Source of the DNA: Actinoplanes sichuanensis
Lineage (GTDB): Bacteria; Actinomycetota; Actinomycetes; Mycobacteriales; Micromonosporaceae
Direction of reading: 5' to 3'
Length of the DNA: 64,000 bases
Assembly (NCBI RefSeq): GCF_033097365.1
Contig: NZ_AP028461.1
Location: 1,054,001-1,118,000, forward strand
Part shown: piece after piece, positions 1-8,374 of the stretch
Position numbering within the stretch: position 1 is the first letter of the stretch
How the letters are laid out: each line of letters begins with the position of its first letter
Notes under the pieces: generated by a model
What the model was told of the DNA's origin: nothing
The model's input: the letters and a program-made list of their open reading frames with translations, nothing else
Databases searched by the model: none
Position numbers and translations under genes: made by a program

Positions 1-100
1 GGGCATCATGGCCCAACGAGGCGTCCGCCACCGGGGCCGGGGGCTGCGAAATCCTAGTTTATCTGTAGGCTAAGTGTCATTTCAGCCGAGGGGGATCCGC

Positions 101-1036
101 ATGTCTCTTCCCGACTTCCTGATCGCCGGTGTGCCCAAAGCCGGGACCACCGCCCTGCACGCCGCCCTGACCGGCCACCCCGACCTCTACCTGTCGCCGG
201 TCAAGGAGCCCAAGTTCTTCCTCTCCGACGGCCCGCCGCCCACCATCGGCGGCCCCGGCGACGTGCAGACCTACCAGGAGCACATCTGGCGCCGACCGGA
301 CTACGAGAAGCTGTTCGCCGCGGCGCCGCCGAAAACCCTCAAGGGCGAGGCGACACCCTTCTATCTGTACGATCTGACGGCCCACGACCGCATCCAGGCG
401 CTCATTCCGGACGTGAAGCTGGTCATCCTGCTCCGTGACCCGGTCGACCGCGCCCACTCCAACTGGACCCACCTGTGGGTGGCCGGTCTCGAGGAGGAGG
501 CCGACTTCCTGGCCGCCTGCCACGCCGAGGAGGCGCGTAAGGCGCGGCACTGGGCCGACTTCTGGCACTACATCGGCCTCGGCCTCTACGGGCGGCAGCT
601 CCAGCACCTCTACCAGCGGTTCTCCCGTGATCAGGTGCTCCTGCTGCGCTACCGCGACCTCAAGGACAACCCGGCCGAGACCCTGGACCGGGTCTGCTCC
701 TTCCTCGGTGTGCGCACCGGCATCCTGACCGCCATCCCCAGGGAGAACGTGAACCGGCACTACGTCGAGGACAACGGGGTCAACCGGGTGCTGCGGAGCC
801 TGCTGCGGGCCGGCGGTGACTTCGGCCATCGGTTCCCGGTCCCGCTGCGCCTGGCCGCCCGCGGCCCACTGCTCACCCTGCTGCACCGCACCAAGGGGAA
901 CCGGCCGGTCACCACGCCCGAGGAACGCGCCGCGCTGCTGCCCTACTTCGCCGACGACATCGCCCTGTTGCAGGATGTCACCGGCGAACGGTACGACGAC
1001 TGGCTCAGTCTGGACCGACACGCCCGAGTCGCCTAA
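101..1036 (+). CDS. PAPS-dependent sulfotransferase family protein
   Basis: Predicted cytosolic sulfotransferase of about 311 residues that would transfer sulfate from PAPS to an unidentified acceptor. The 5'-phosphosulfate loop PKAGTT lies at residues 12-17, directly after the first strand, and a 3'-phosphate-binding motif [11 protein letters not shown] is near residues 112-122; both are hallmarks of the family. Length is normal for a single-domain enzyme. I chose the ATG at 101 because a GAGGGG ribosome site lies about 7 nt upstream and the PAPS loop then sits at the usual distance from the N-terminus; an in-frame GTG at 74 has weaker support. The next gene starts about 65 bp downstream on the same strand, so co-transcription is possible. 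The substrate cannot be told from sequence. Confidence 0.85.
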   Translation: MSLPDFLIAGVPKAGTTALHAALTGHPDLYLSPVKEPKFFLSDGPPPTIGGPGDVQTYQEHIWRRPDYEKLFAAAPPKTLKGEATPFYLYDLTAHDRIQALIPDVKLVILLRDPVDRAHSNWTHLWVAGLEEEADFLAACHAEEARKARHWADFWHYIGLGLYGRQLQHLYQRFSRDQVLLLRYRDLKDNPAETLDRVCSFLGVRTGILTAIPRENVNRHYVEDNGVNRVLRSLLRAGGDFGHRFPVPLRLAARGPLLTLLHRTKGNRPVTTPEERAALLPYFADDIALLQDVTGERYDDWLSLDRHARVA

Positions 1037-1101
1037 ACCCCACTATCTCGATAGATGATGCAAGCTTGACGGATTCGTCGCCGACTACCAGGGGAGCCGC
1101 G

Positions 1102-2013
1102 TTGACCATCGGAACCACCGCTCTGCCACTGCCCGGCTGGGAAGACGCCACGGTGGTGGTCGAGCCGCCCGGATCCGAGCCGGGCGCCTGGTCCGGCGCC
1201 CCCAGCACGGTCCACGCTGACGGGTACGTCTATCTGGCGTACCGGCTGCGGCTCCCGATCGGCGCCGGCCGGGGCATCGCCAACGTGGTGGCCCGCTCAG
1301 CCGACGGACTCACCTTCACCGTGGTCGCCGAGATCACCAAGGACCGGTTCGGCGCCGAGTCGCTCGAACGGCCCGCGCTGGTCCGCACCGCCGAGGGGCG
1401 GTGGCGGCTCTACGTCAGCGCCGCCACCCCCGGCACCAAACACTGGCGGGTCGACCTGCTCGAAGCCGACACCCCGGAGGGCCTGACCGACGCCGAGCCG
1501 CGCACCGTGCTGGCCGGCGACGAGACCGCCGGCGTCAAGGACCCGGTGCTGCACCACGACGGCCACGGCTGGCACCTGTGGGCGTCGGTGCATCCGCTCG
1601 AGTCCTGGGACGACGCCGACCGGATGACCACCGAGTACGCCACCAGCCCCGACGGCGTGCACTGGACATGGGTGCGGACCGCGCTGCGCGGCCGGCCCGG
1701 CGCATGGGACGCCCGGGGCGTACGCGTCTCGTCGGTCGTCGTCGACGGTGACCGGATCGTCGCCTCCTACGACGGCCGGGCCACCGCCGGGGAGAACTGG
1801 GAGGAGCGCACCGGCGTCGCGCACGGCGTGCGGCTGGCCGACGGCACGTTCGGCGAGTTCACCGCCGAGGAACGGGAGCCGGTCGGCAGCCCGCACGAGC
1901 CGCACGGGCTGCGCTACCTCAGTCTCGTCGCGCTTCCCGACGGACGGCAGCGGCTGTACTACGAGGCCACCCGGCCGGATGGGGCGCACGATCTGCGTAC
2001 CGAATTGTTCTGA
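1102..2013 (+). CDS. Five-bladed beta-propeller protein, glycoside-hydrolase-43/sialidase-like
   Basis: About 303 residues with repeated short beta-blade motifs: [48 protein letters not shown] and [15 protein letters not shown]. These alternate aromatic residues and Asp-box-like SxDGxxW turns typical of GH43/sialidase-like propellers. The acidic residue in VKDPV occupies a place often catalytic in such folds, but I cannot assign activity. No signal peptide is seen, so a cytosolic location is likely. The TTG at 1102 is preferred because AGGGGAG lies 6 nt upstream; an in-frame TTG at 1066 lacks such a site. It follows the sulfotransferase on the same strand, which hints at a shared role in modifying a sugar or polymer, but this is inference. 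Confidence 0.7.
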   Translation: MTIGTTALPLPGWEDATVVVEPPGSEPGAWSGAPSTVHADGYVYLAYRLRLPIGAGRGIANVVARSADGLTFTVVAEITKDRFGAESLERPALVRTAEGRWRLYVSAATPGTKHWRVDLLEADTPEGLTDAEPRTVLAGDETAGVKDPVLHHDGHGWHLWASVHPLESWDDADRMTTEYATSPDGVHWTWVRTALRGRPGAWDARGVRVSSVVVDGDRIVASYDGRATAGENWEERTGVAHGVRLADGTFGEFTAEEREPVGSPHEPHGLRYLSLVALPDGRQRLYYEATRPDGAHDLRTELF

Positions 2014-2155
2014 CTCAGCGTGATCGTCCGCGGGCACACGATGATCAGTTGAGAGCGTGATCACCCCAGGTGGGGGTCGGTCTCTGGCCTCCCGGGGTGA
2101 TGACCTAACGTCGTCGGCGACGTCAGGTGGGCGCGAAAAACGGCCGCACTGTCGA

Positions 2156-2209
2156 ATGGCGGAGTCAATCACCCACAAGGTGACGGGCTCCGCCATCTCT
2201 TTAGTTTTG
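2156..2209 (+). terminator. Hairpin with T-rich tail between propeller and kinase genes
   Basis: A perfect 9-bp stem ATGGCGGAG (2156-2164) pairs with CTCCGCCAT (2188-2196). The loop contains a second small stem TCACC/GGTGA. CTCTTTAGTTTTG follows directly. This is the arrangement of an intrinsic terminator for the upstream transcript. A second inverted repeat, ATCACCCC (2060-2067) with GGGGTGAT (2094-2101), lies just before it. Because the kinase gene starts only 56 nt after the tail, a leader-attenuator role is an alternative. Confidence 0.6.
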
Positions 2210-2264
2210 TGCCTGGCCGGCTCGGGTAACGGCAGCCCTTGAAACATTGCTACAGGGGGTGCGG

Positions 2265-3227
2265 ATGCGGACACTGGGCGGCCGGTACCGGCTGGTCAAC
2301 CGGATCGGCCTGGGCGGCATGTCGGAGGTGTGGCGCGGGCACGACCGGGTCCTCGACCGGCCGGTCGCCGTCAAGATCATGCATCCGGCGGTGGAGGGCA
2401 CCCTCGGGGAGACCGGGGTCGCGCTCGTCCGTGCCGAAGCCCGCTCCGCCGCCCGGCTCGCCCACCCCAACGTCGCCGGGGTGCACGATTTCGGGACCTC
2501 GCCCGGGGCGGAGCGCGATGTGCCGTACATCGTGATGGAACTCGTCGAAGGGCAGACCCTGAGCGAACATCTCGCCGGAGGCCCGATCGACTGGCGCATC
2601 GGAGTGCGGATCTGCGCCGAGGTGGCCGCCGCGCTCGCCGCCGCCCACGCCGAGAACGTGGTGCACCGTGACATCAAACCGGCGAACATCATGCTCACCC
2701 CGTCCGGCGCGAAGGTCCTCGACTTCGGCATCGCGGCCGTCGTCGGCACCCCCGAGGTCGACCCGGACGGCCCGGTCATGGGCACCCCCGCCTACATCGC
2801 CCCGGAACGCTTCGACGGCCACCCGGCCACCCCGGCCGCCGACATGTTCGCCCTCGGCACGCTGCTCTACCACTGCCTGGCCGGACGGTTGCCGTGGTCG
2901 GCGCGCACCCACACCGAGATGGTGATGGCGCAACGCTTCGCCGACCCGGAGCCCCTCCCGCACCTGGATTTCCTGCCGACCGAGGTGCTCGACCTGTGCT
3001 CCCGCTGCCTGGCCCGCGACCCGTCGGAACGGCCGACCGCCCTGGTCGCGGCCCTGCTGCTGGCCGAGGCCGTCGACGCCCGCGTCTACGTCCCGCTGGG
3101 CGAACTGTCCTCACCCGGAAGCCGCCCACCGGCCATCTCCCCCTGGGACGAACGAGCCGCCGCCGCCCCGACGTCGGCGGTGGCCCCCGCCGACGACGCC
3201 GACCACATCGGTCGCCACCGGGCCTGA
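2265..3227 (+). CDS. Soluble Hanks-type serine/threonine protein kinase
   Basis: Kinase of about 320 residues. Visible motifs are the glycine loop GLGGMSEVW (residues 15-23), the ATP lysine in VAVKIM (Lys37), the catalytic loop HRDIKPANIM (Asp136), DFG (Asp153), and the P+1/APE-type segment GTPAYIAPERF. All key residues are present, so it should be active. Unlike PknA/PknB there is no transmembrane helix or PASTA domain; after the kinase domain only about 50 Pro/Ala-rich residues remain, so it is probably cytosolic. The ATG at 2265 follows AGGGGG by 5 nt; an in-frame TTG at 2247 is less likely. Its stop codon abuts the stop of the convergent small gene with no gap. Confidence 0.92.
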   Translation: MRTLGGRYRLVNRIGLGGMSEVWRGHDRVLDRPVAVKIMHPAVEGTLGETGVALVRAEARSAARLAHPNVAGVHDFGTSPGAERDVPYIVMELVEGQTLSEHLAGGPIDWRIGVRICAEVAAALAAAHAENVVHRDIKPANIMLTPSGAKVLDFGIAAVVGTPEVDPDGPVMGTPAYIAPERFDGHPATPAADMFALGTLLYHCLAGRLPWSARTHTEMVMAQRFADPEPLPHLDFLPTEVLDLCSRCLARDPSERPTALVAALLLAEAVDARVYVPLGELSSPGSRPPAISPWDERAAAAPTSAVAPADDADHIGRHRA

Positions 3228-3512
3228 CTAACAGTCCTCCTCGGTCGTACGCCCACGCTCCCTGTCGAAGTCTTCGCGGAGCCGGCGGAAACGCTGGATA
3301 ACCCTGTCACCGTGCGCTGCGAAGTGCTCGCGGTAGGCCTCGATCTGCAACAGGTCCCGGCCCCGAGCGCCATTGAGAATGTTCTCCTGCATCTCTCGGA
3401 CGATCGCGTCGGTGGCCGGCGGCGCGTCACGGATGTGACGTCGGAGTTCAGCGCGTATCCGGGAAATGGCTTCGCGATCGATCGGCGGGACAGGGAAATC
3501 ATCTGCGTTCAT
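3228..3512 (-). CDS. Small charged protein downstream of the WXG-like gene
   Basis: A 94-residue protein not recognised as a named family. It is highly charged and helical (RIRAELRRHIRD, IVREMQENILNGARGRDLL, VIQRFRRLREDFDRERG), probably a short helical bundle, with no membrane segment. It starts 7 nt after the stop of the larger gene upstream on the same strand (3520-4662), so the two are almost certainly co-translated. That spacing would fit a chaperone, immunity or regulatory partner of the larger protein, but nothing in the sequence proves it. Its stop codon TAG touches the stop codon of the convergent kinase gene. Confidence 0.7.
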   Translation of the reverse strand: MNADDFPVPPIDREAISRIRAELRRHIRDAPPATDAIVREMQENILNGARGRDLLQIEAYREHFAAHGDRVIQRFRRLREDFDRERGRTTEEDC

Positions 3513-3519
3513 ATCGGCC

Positions 3520-4662
3520 TCACTTCGACGCCGGGACGGAGATGCAATTCCGGCCGAGAGGGTCCGGGTCTGCCAGCAACAGGTCAGCGACCACCAGCGG
3601 TGGCTCCTCGGGTAGACCGGCGATCGCGGTCAGGATCTTGCCGGCGTGGTATATCTGCCGGAAGAAGTCGACGATGAACAGGATCGCGTCGCAGAGGGCG
3701 ATGACCGCAGCGGCGATCGTGCTCAGCCCGTCGGTGACGAGTCCCATGATGGCGAGAGCCGCCTCAAGCAGGAGGTCGATCAGCTCGCCGACGAGATAAT
3801 TCAGGTTCTCGTAGCCGTAATAGGCGATCTCGATGTAACCCTCACACGTGCCGTACAGGAACTTGTCGTAAAACTCGGTCTCCACCGTCATCGCATCGTG
3901 CAAGTGCTGCATCCATGTCAGGCCCAGAGTGGCGGCGTTACCGTCCCAGGTCGCTGCCAGCGCGTCGTCGGTGTGCGCGATGTTGTCGGTCATGGCGGCC
4001 ACCGAGAACGCGACGTGTTTCCAAGCGACCGCGTATCGCGCGAACACCGTCCAGTCTCCGGCGAGCCAGTCGAGGGCCTCTTTGACCGGATCTCGGCCGT
4101 ATACCTCCTTGATCGCGAATCGCAGCCACCAGTTGAGGCTCACTGTGTCGTTGACCTTGCCGACCCACTGAGCCACCTCGGCAGCTTTCGGTTCCAGGCT
4201 GTCGGTTGGCTCGTCCGGCGGTGACGCCACCGCGCGGGTGGGATCGGCCACGTCGTCGAATCCGGCCGCCGGTGCGAAGTGGTGATCCCAATGAGCTGGA
4301 TCCGGGTCGAGCGCCGGTCTCTGTAGGAGGACGGGGATCCGAATCGCGGCGTCGAGTTCGGCGGCATTCTGTTTCTCGATGGAGCGATAGGTCGCAGCGG
4401 AAACGCCGAGATTGACTGCTCCGCTCTGCCATACGCCGTTGACCCAGTGCAGGCGGTGGTCCGCGCGTTCGATCTGTTCGTCGTGGTTGTAACTGAAGTA
4501 CGCGAGTAGACCCTGACCGCCGAGTTGGTCAGCAGTACCTTTGCTGAGATGCTTCGTGATGTATCGCTGAATGTCCGGGATCACGTTGCGATTTCGATCG
4601 AGCAGCGCGGCCGCCTGATCGAGGGCCTCCGGGTCAACTCTGAACGTCACATGGCCTCCCAT
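3520..4662 (-). CDS. WXG100/ESX-like N-terminal protein with C-terminal hydrophobic domain
   Basis: About 380 residues. The first 110 residues are helical, with a mid-region W-x-S/G turn (VNGVWQSGAVN) reminiscent of WXG100 proteins. A middle region is rich in Trp, Tyr and His. A strongly hydrophobic stretch (LIDLLLEAALAIMGLV, AAAVIALCDAILFIVDFF) near residues 290-345 could form two membrane helices or a pore-like hairpin. The layout is like type VII secretion substrates, but no toxin motif is recognisable. Starts at ATG 4662 or GTG 4650 are both possible; the latter has GGGAGG immediately upstream. It is followed 7 nt later by a 94-residue gene. Type VII machinery is not present in this window. 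Confidence 0.65.
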   Translation of the reverse strand: MGGHVTFRVDPEALDQAAALLDRNRNVIPDIQRYITKHLSKGTADQLGGQGLLAYFSYNHDEQIERADHRLHWVNGVWQSGAVNLGVSAATYRSIEKQNAAELDAAIRIPVLLQRPALDPDPAHWDHHFAPAAGFDDVADPTRAVASPPDEPTDSLEPKAAEVAQWVGKVNDTVSLNWWLRFAIKEVYGRDPVKEALDWLAGDWTVFARYAVAWKHVAFSVAAMTDNIAHTDDALAATWDGNAATLGLTWMQHLHDAMTVETEFYDKFLYGTCEGYIEIAYYGYENLNYLVGELIDLLLEAALAIMGLVTDGLSTIAAAVIALCDAILFIVDFFRQIYHAGKILTAIAGLPEEPPLVVADLLLADPDPLGRNCISVPASK

Positions 4663-4723
4663 GGTCGGCTGCTCCCCCGATGAATGCAGAGTCGCACGGT
4701 GGTGCGCGGCACAGCTACCCCGC

Positions 4724-4729
4724 TAAATT
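4724..4729 (+). promoter_or_regulatory. -10 box of a probable leaderless promoter
   Basis: TAAATT ends 7 nt before the ATG at 4737. This is the distance expected when transcription starts at the start codon itself, and no ribosome site is visible before that ATG. The -35 region is not recognisable. Confidence 0.4.
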
Positions 4730-4736
4730 CATCGAC

Positions 4737-5222
4737 ATGAGCCGTCCCCGCGTGCTTCGGTCCCTCGCCGGCCTGCTCTTCTTCTCGGTTTCGGGCGGCG
4801 TGCTGATCTGTCTGCCGCTGCTCGCCGCCCTGGCGTTCCTGACCGCCGCCGACCCGGGACCGGTGCCGGCCGGGTTGATCGCTGCGATGACCGGATTCGC
4901 GCTGCTCGGAGCGTTTCTCCTACGGATCGCTCTGGTCCGGGTGGTGCTGCACGACGACCACGTTCAGCTCGTCAATCCGCTGCGCACGTTCCGGTTCTAC
5001 TGGTTCGACGTGGAGGACATCGACCTCGTCTCGAGTGGTGGGTGGATCGTGCGGGTCTGGGCCGGTGGGGTGCCGCGCTGGGCCTGGGGGGTGTCCCGGA
5101 TCGGACAGTTCGGTCTGCCGTTCGCATCGGTGCACGACGACCCGGCCAAGGACGCGCCGCGATTCGTGCACGACGGATACCGGGAGATGCGGGCCGCGTG
5201 GAAGCGGGGGAGCCGGGCGTAA
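4737..5222 (+). CDS. PH-domain-like small membrane protein
   Basis: About 161 residues. Two hydrophobic helices (residues about 10-35, LAGLLFFSVSGGVLICLPLL, and about 45-65) are followed by a strand-rich region with a turn of the bacterial PH type: VRVVLHDDHVQLVNPLRTFRFYWFDVEDIDLV. This resembles actinobacterial membrane proteins in which a PH-like domain follows two transmembrane segments. Function is unknown. The ATG at 4737 is chosen because a TAAATT box lies at leaderless distance; an in-frame ATG at 4680 lies beyond that promoter. The neighbouring genes on both sides are on the opposite strand, so it is a single-gene transcript. Confidence 0.65.
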   Translation: MSRPRVLRSLAGLLFFSVSGGVLICLPLLAALAFLTAADPGPVPAGLIAAMTGFALLGAFLLRIALVRVVLHDDHVQLVNPLRTFRFYWFDVEDIDLVSSGGWIVRVWAGGVPRWAWGVSRIGQFGLPFASVHDDPAKDAPRFVHDGYREMRAAWKRGSRA

Positions 5223-5226
5223 GGCT

Positions 5227-6093
5227 TCAGGGGGCGCGGGGTACGACCACGACCGGGCGGCGGGCTCGGTGCAGCAGGCGGGCCGAGACGCCGCCGAGCA
5301 GGACCCGGCGGGCCGGGCCGTAGCCTCGGGAACCGCAGAACAGCACGTCGACGTCGTCCAGTTCGGCCAGGGACTCGACCACGTCGCCGGAGCGCAGCTC
5401 CCACTCCACGGTGACGTCGGGGACCGATTCGGCGGCCTTGCGCAGCGCCTCCTCGTAGGACTCCCGGGCGGTGTCCAGGAAGGCCCGCTCGGCGTCCTCG
5501 CCCAGCAGGAACGGGCGGGCCGCGTCACCCCGCGTCACCACCGTGACGAGTCGTAACGGGGTTCCGGTGCGGCCGGCCAGCCGGGCCGCGGTGGCCAGGG
5601 CGGCCCGGCCGTCGGGGGTGTCCACATAGGCGACGCCGATCCGGCCGAGGGTTCCCGGTGGGGTGGGCATCCCGGCCGGGGCCACCGCCACCGGGCAGAC
5701 ACTGCCGGCGAGGAGGCGCCCGGCAGTGCTGCCGGCGAAGGTGCGGGAGTTCGGTGCGGCCGCCGCCGAGCCGACCACGATCAGGGCCGCGGTCAACTGT
5801 TCGGCCAGGTCGTGCAGGCCGTGGGCGGCTGAACTGGAGGCGATCACCCGGTATTCGGCGTTCAGCGGCTGCAGGGCGCGGGCCTCGTCGAGGGCACGCT
5901 CGGCGGCGGCCCGGCGGTCGCTGATCCATTCAGCGTCGACCCGGCCCGAGCCGATCGCCGACGGCGCCGGATGTACGGCGGCCACCACCAGGGGGGCGTC
6001 CAACGTGGTGGAGGCCCAGTGACCCAGGGCGAGCGCGTCGGCGGACGAGGGGCCGCCGTCGACGCCGACGATCACCGCCCCGGCGGCCGTCAT
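5227..6093 (-). CDS. Tandem universal stress protein (UspA family)
   Basis: About 288 residues with two Usp domains (roughly 4-140 and 147-288). Each begins with a strand of the AVIVGVDGG / RIGVAYVDT type and ends with an ATP-loop G-2x-G-9x-G(S): GSAAAAPNSRTFAGS in the first domain and GSRGYGPARRVLLGG in the second. This predicts an ATP-binding cytosolic stress protein. The ATG at 6093 follows GGAGGAG. It overlaps the stop codon of the upstream permease in an ATGA junction, so translation is likely coupled and the two gene products are expected together. Confidence 0.9.
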   Translation of the reverse strand: MTAAGAVIVGVDGGPSSADALALGHWASTTLDAPLVVAAVHPAPSAIGSGRVDAEWISDRRAAAERALDEARALQPLNAEYRVIASSSAAHGLHDLAEQLTAALIVVGSAAAAPNSRTFAGSTAGRLLAGSVCPVAVAPAGMPTPPGTLGRIGVAYVDTPDGRAALATAARLAGRTGTPLRLVTVVTRGDAARPFLLGEDAERAFLDTARESYEEALRKAAESVPDVTVEWELRSGDVVESLAELDDVDVLFCGSRGYGPARRVLLGGVSARLLHRARRPVVVVPRAP

Positions 6094-7715
6094 GATCTCC
6101 TCCCGTCGTCGTCGGGTCGCGGGGGAGCGGTCGGCGGCGTCTCCGGCGGAGCGGAAGGCGCAGACGTCTCCGCCGGCCCGGGAGCGGACGCGGCCCCGGT
6201 CGACGATGCGGCCCCGGTCGACGGCGCGGCCCCGGTCGACGGTGCGGCCCCGGTCGACGGTGCGGTCCCGGCGGGGGAGGCGGCCTCGGTCGCCGCGGCG
6301 GGCACCGGCGAAACGGGGGCGGTGCGGAGCCGGGAGTTGCGGTAGCCGTAGGCGAAGTAGATCACCAGGCCGACCGCCAGCCACGCCACGAACCGCAGCC
6401 AGGTGTCCCAGGGCAGGTCGGTCATCAGGTAGATGGCGAACGCGATGCCGAGCAGCGGCAGGACCGGAGACCACGGCACACGATACGGCCGGGGCATGTC
6501 CGGGCGGGTCCGGCGCAACACGATCACCCCGATGTTGACCAGCACGAACGCGAACAACGTCCCGATGTTGACCAGTTCCACGATGGTGCCCAGGGGGACC
6601 AGCGCCGCCAGGATCGCGATCAGCACCCCGAGCCCGATGGTCAGGCGCGCGGGTGTCCCGTACCGCTGATTGACGGTGGCGAGGCGGCGCGGCAGCAAGC
6701 CGTCGCGGCACATCGCGAAGAAGATCCGGGTCTGCCCGTAGAAGATCACCAGGACCACGCTGGTGATCGCGACGACCGCCCCGAGGGCCAGGATCGCGGC
6801 CGCCCAGTTCAGCCCGGCGCCCTGGTCGAGGGCGGCGGCGAGCGGGGCGTCCGACTCGGCCATCTGCGCGGGGCTGGCGATGCCGATCGCGCCGACCACG
6901 GTCAGCACGTAGAACACCGTGCAGATCAGCAGCGAGCCGAGGATCGCCATCGGCAGGTCCTTGGCCGGGTTGCGGGCCTCCTCGCTGCCGGTGGAGACGG
7001 CGTCGAACCCGATGTACGCGAAGAAGATGATCGCCGCGGCCGCGGTCACCCCGTCGACACCCTCCGGCGCGAACGGGGTGAAGTTGTCGGTGCTGAAGTT
7101 GACGAACGCGACGACGATGAAGAACACCAGCACGGCGAGCTTGATCGCGACCATGATCAGATTGGCCCGGACGCTCTCGGTCACGCCACGGACCAGCAGC
7201 AACGTGATCGCCAGAACGATGAAAACGGCCGGCAGGTTGAACACGCCACCCTCTTCGGGGGCGGCCGAGATCGCATCCGGCAGCGCATACCCGAACGTCG
7301 CGTCCAGGAACGCGTTCAGGTTGCCACCCCAGCCGACCGCGATGGCGGCGACCGACACCCCGTACTCCAGGATCAGGTCCCAGCCGATGATCCACGCGAC
7401 GAGCTCACCGAGCGTCGCGTAGGCGTAGGTGTAGGCGCTGCCGGACACCGGGATCGACGACGCCAGCTCGGCGTAGGACAGCGCCGAGAACGCGCAGGCC
7501 ACCGCGGCCAGCACGAACGACAGGATCACCGCCGGTCCGGCCAGCGACGAGCCCTTGCCGATGACCACGAAGATACCGGTGCCGATGATCGCGCCGACCC
7601 CCATGGCGGTCAGTTGGGTCGCCCCGACCGCCCGTTTCAGCTGCGTGCCCTCCTCGGATGTCTCCGAGATCAGCGAGCGCACGTCTCGTACCGCGAAGAT
7701 GCCCCGTCCAGCCAT
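6090..7715 (-). CDS. APC-superfamily amino-acid permease (cationic amino acid transporter type)
   Basis: About 541 residues with roughly 12 hydrophobic helices. The first helix carries the APC signature GVGAIIGTGIFVVIGKGSSLAGPA, and FAYIGFDAVSTGSEEARNPAKDLP matches the loop conserved in cationic amino-acid transporters. It should be an inner-membrane proton- or exchange-driven amino-acid carrier. The C-terminal 60-70 residues are a low-complexity tail of Pro, Ala, Ser and Thr containing six-residue repeats, not part of the conserved fold. The ATG at 7715 follows GGAGGAGA with 6-nt spacing. The gene ends in an ATGA overlap with the Usp gene. Confidence 0.88.
   Translation of the reverse strand: MAGRGIFAVRDVRSLISETSEEGTQLKRAVGATQLTAMGVGAIIGTGIFVVIGKGSSLAGPAVILSFVLAAVACAFSALSYAELASSIPVSGSAYTYAYATLGELVAWIIGWDLILEYGVSVAAIAVGWGGNLNAFLDATFGYALPDAISAAPEEGGVFNLPAVFIVLAITLLLVRGVTESVRANLIMVAIKLAVLVFFIVVAFVNFSTDNFTPFAPEGVDGVTAAAAIIFFAYIGFDAVSTGSEEARNPAKDLPMAILGSLLICTVFYVLTVVGAIGIASPAQMAESDAPLAAALDQGAGLNWAAAILALGAVVAITSVVLVIFYGQTRIFFAMCRDGLLPRRLATVNQRYGTPARLTIGLGVLIAILAALVPLGTIVELVNIGTLFAFVLVNIGVIVLRRTRPDMPRPYRVPWSPVLPLLGIAFAIYLMTDLPWDTWLRFVAWLAVGLVIYFAYGYRNSRLRTAPVSPVPAAATEAASPAGTAPSTGAAPSTGAAPSTGAASSTGAASAPGPAETSAPSAPPETPPTAPPRPDDDGRRS
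6190..6261. repeat. 18-bp tandem repeat in the permease tail
   Basis: Four copies of the unit GCGGCCCCGGTCGACGNN (18 bp) start at 6190, 6208, 6226 and 6244. On the minus strand they encode repeats of Ser-Thr-Gly-Ala-Ala-Pro. The period is a multiple of three, so the reading frame is kept. Confidence 0.85.
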
Positions 7716-7997
7716 CGGCTCTCCTCCCAGGAATCTCCCAGCCACCGTCTCCCCGGCCCCCACGGCCACGCAAGATGATCGGCGCGATGCGCCGAAACCC
7801 GTCCCTCCACTTGCGATTTCCGCCCATCACCAGACGGATGCGGTACGGCTACCCGCCCACCGGTCGAGCGGTGCGCCGGAGCGCGATCCGTCCGTTTGCG
7901 GCGCTCGGCGCGTACCCCGTGTCCGCTACTCGGGGGCCGCCGCACGGGAGGGTGTGATCCGGGCGGATGCTCGGTTCGCCGGGGCGGAGGCGGGGTT
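7716..7997. other. Divergent intergenic region
   Basis: About 280 bp between the divergent permease and STAS genes. No credible ORF is seen. It must hold both promoters, but I could not assign a clear -35/-10 pair. Confidence 0.4.
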
Positions 7998-8351
7998 ATG
8001 GGCGGGGCCGCGATGACGGCACGACGGCAGGCCGACGGGGCGACCGTGGTGGACGTGCGGGGAAGCCTGGACGCATCGACCGTGAGCGGACTGCGGGTGG
8101 CGATGCTCGACGCCCTGCACCGGGACCGGCCCCGGCTGATGATCGTGGACCTGACGCTCGTCACGTTCATGGACTCGACCGGGATCGGGCTGCTCGTCGG
8201 CGGTCACCGGTCGGCTCTCGACCAGGGCACCCGGTTCGTGGTGCGCAACCCCAGCGAGTTCGTGCACCGGCAGCTGCGGCTCACCGGGCTGACCGGGCTG
8301 CTCGGCTTGCCCTCGACGAACGCGTGCCCGGGCTGGCGGGTGGGCGGGTGA
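7998..8351 (+). CDS. STAS-domain anti-sigma factor antagonist-like protein
   Basis: About 117 residues, one STAS domain. The segment LVTFMDSTGIGLLVGGHRSAL carries the family's phosphorylatable serine (DSTGIG), as in SpoIIAA and RsbV. It is predicted to bind and sequester an anti-sigma kinase in partner switching when unphosphorylated. No anti-sigma kinase gene lies next to it; a SpoIIE-type phosphatase is encoded about 35 kb away in this window and could belong to the same type of pathway, but a direct link is inference. The ATG at 7998 has GGAGG 7 nt upstream; a second in-frame ATG at 8013 is possible. Confidence 0.85.
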   Translation: MGGAAMTARRQADGATVVDVRGSLDASTVSGLRVAMLDALHRDRPRLMIVDLTLVTFMDSTGIGLLVGGHRSALDQGTRFVVRNPSEFVHRQLRLTGLTGLLGLPSTNACPGWRVGG

Positions 8352-8374
8352 CGGTCACAGCGTCCTGAGCCGTC

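Noticed and set aside
1..100. End of a preceding gene at the window start
   Set aside because: No reading frame with convincing coding character enters from the left edge. The stretch appears to be the sulfotransferase upstream region.
5227..7395. A 722-residue minus-strand open frame
   Set aside because: The upstream two thirds is the wrong frame of the amino-acid permease. Only the last 288 codons, from ATG 6093 with a good ribosome site, are the Usp gene.
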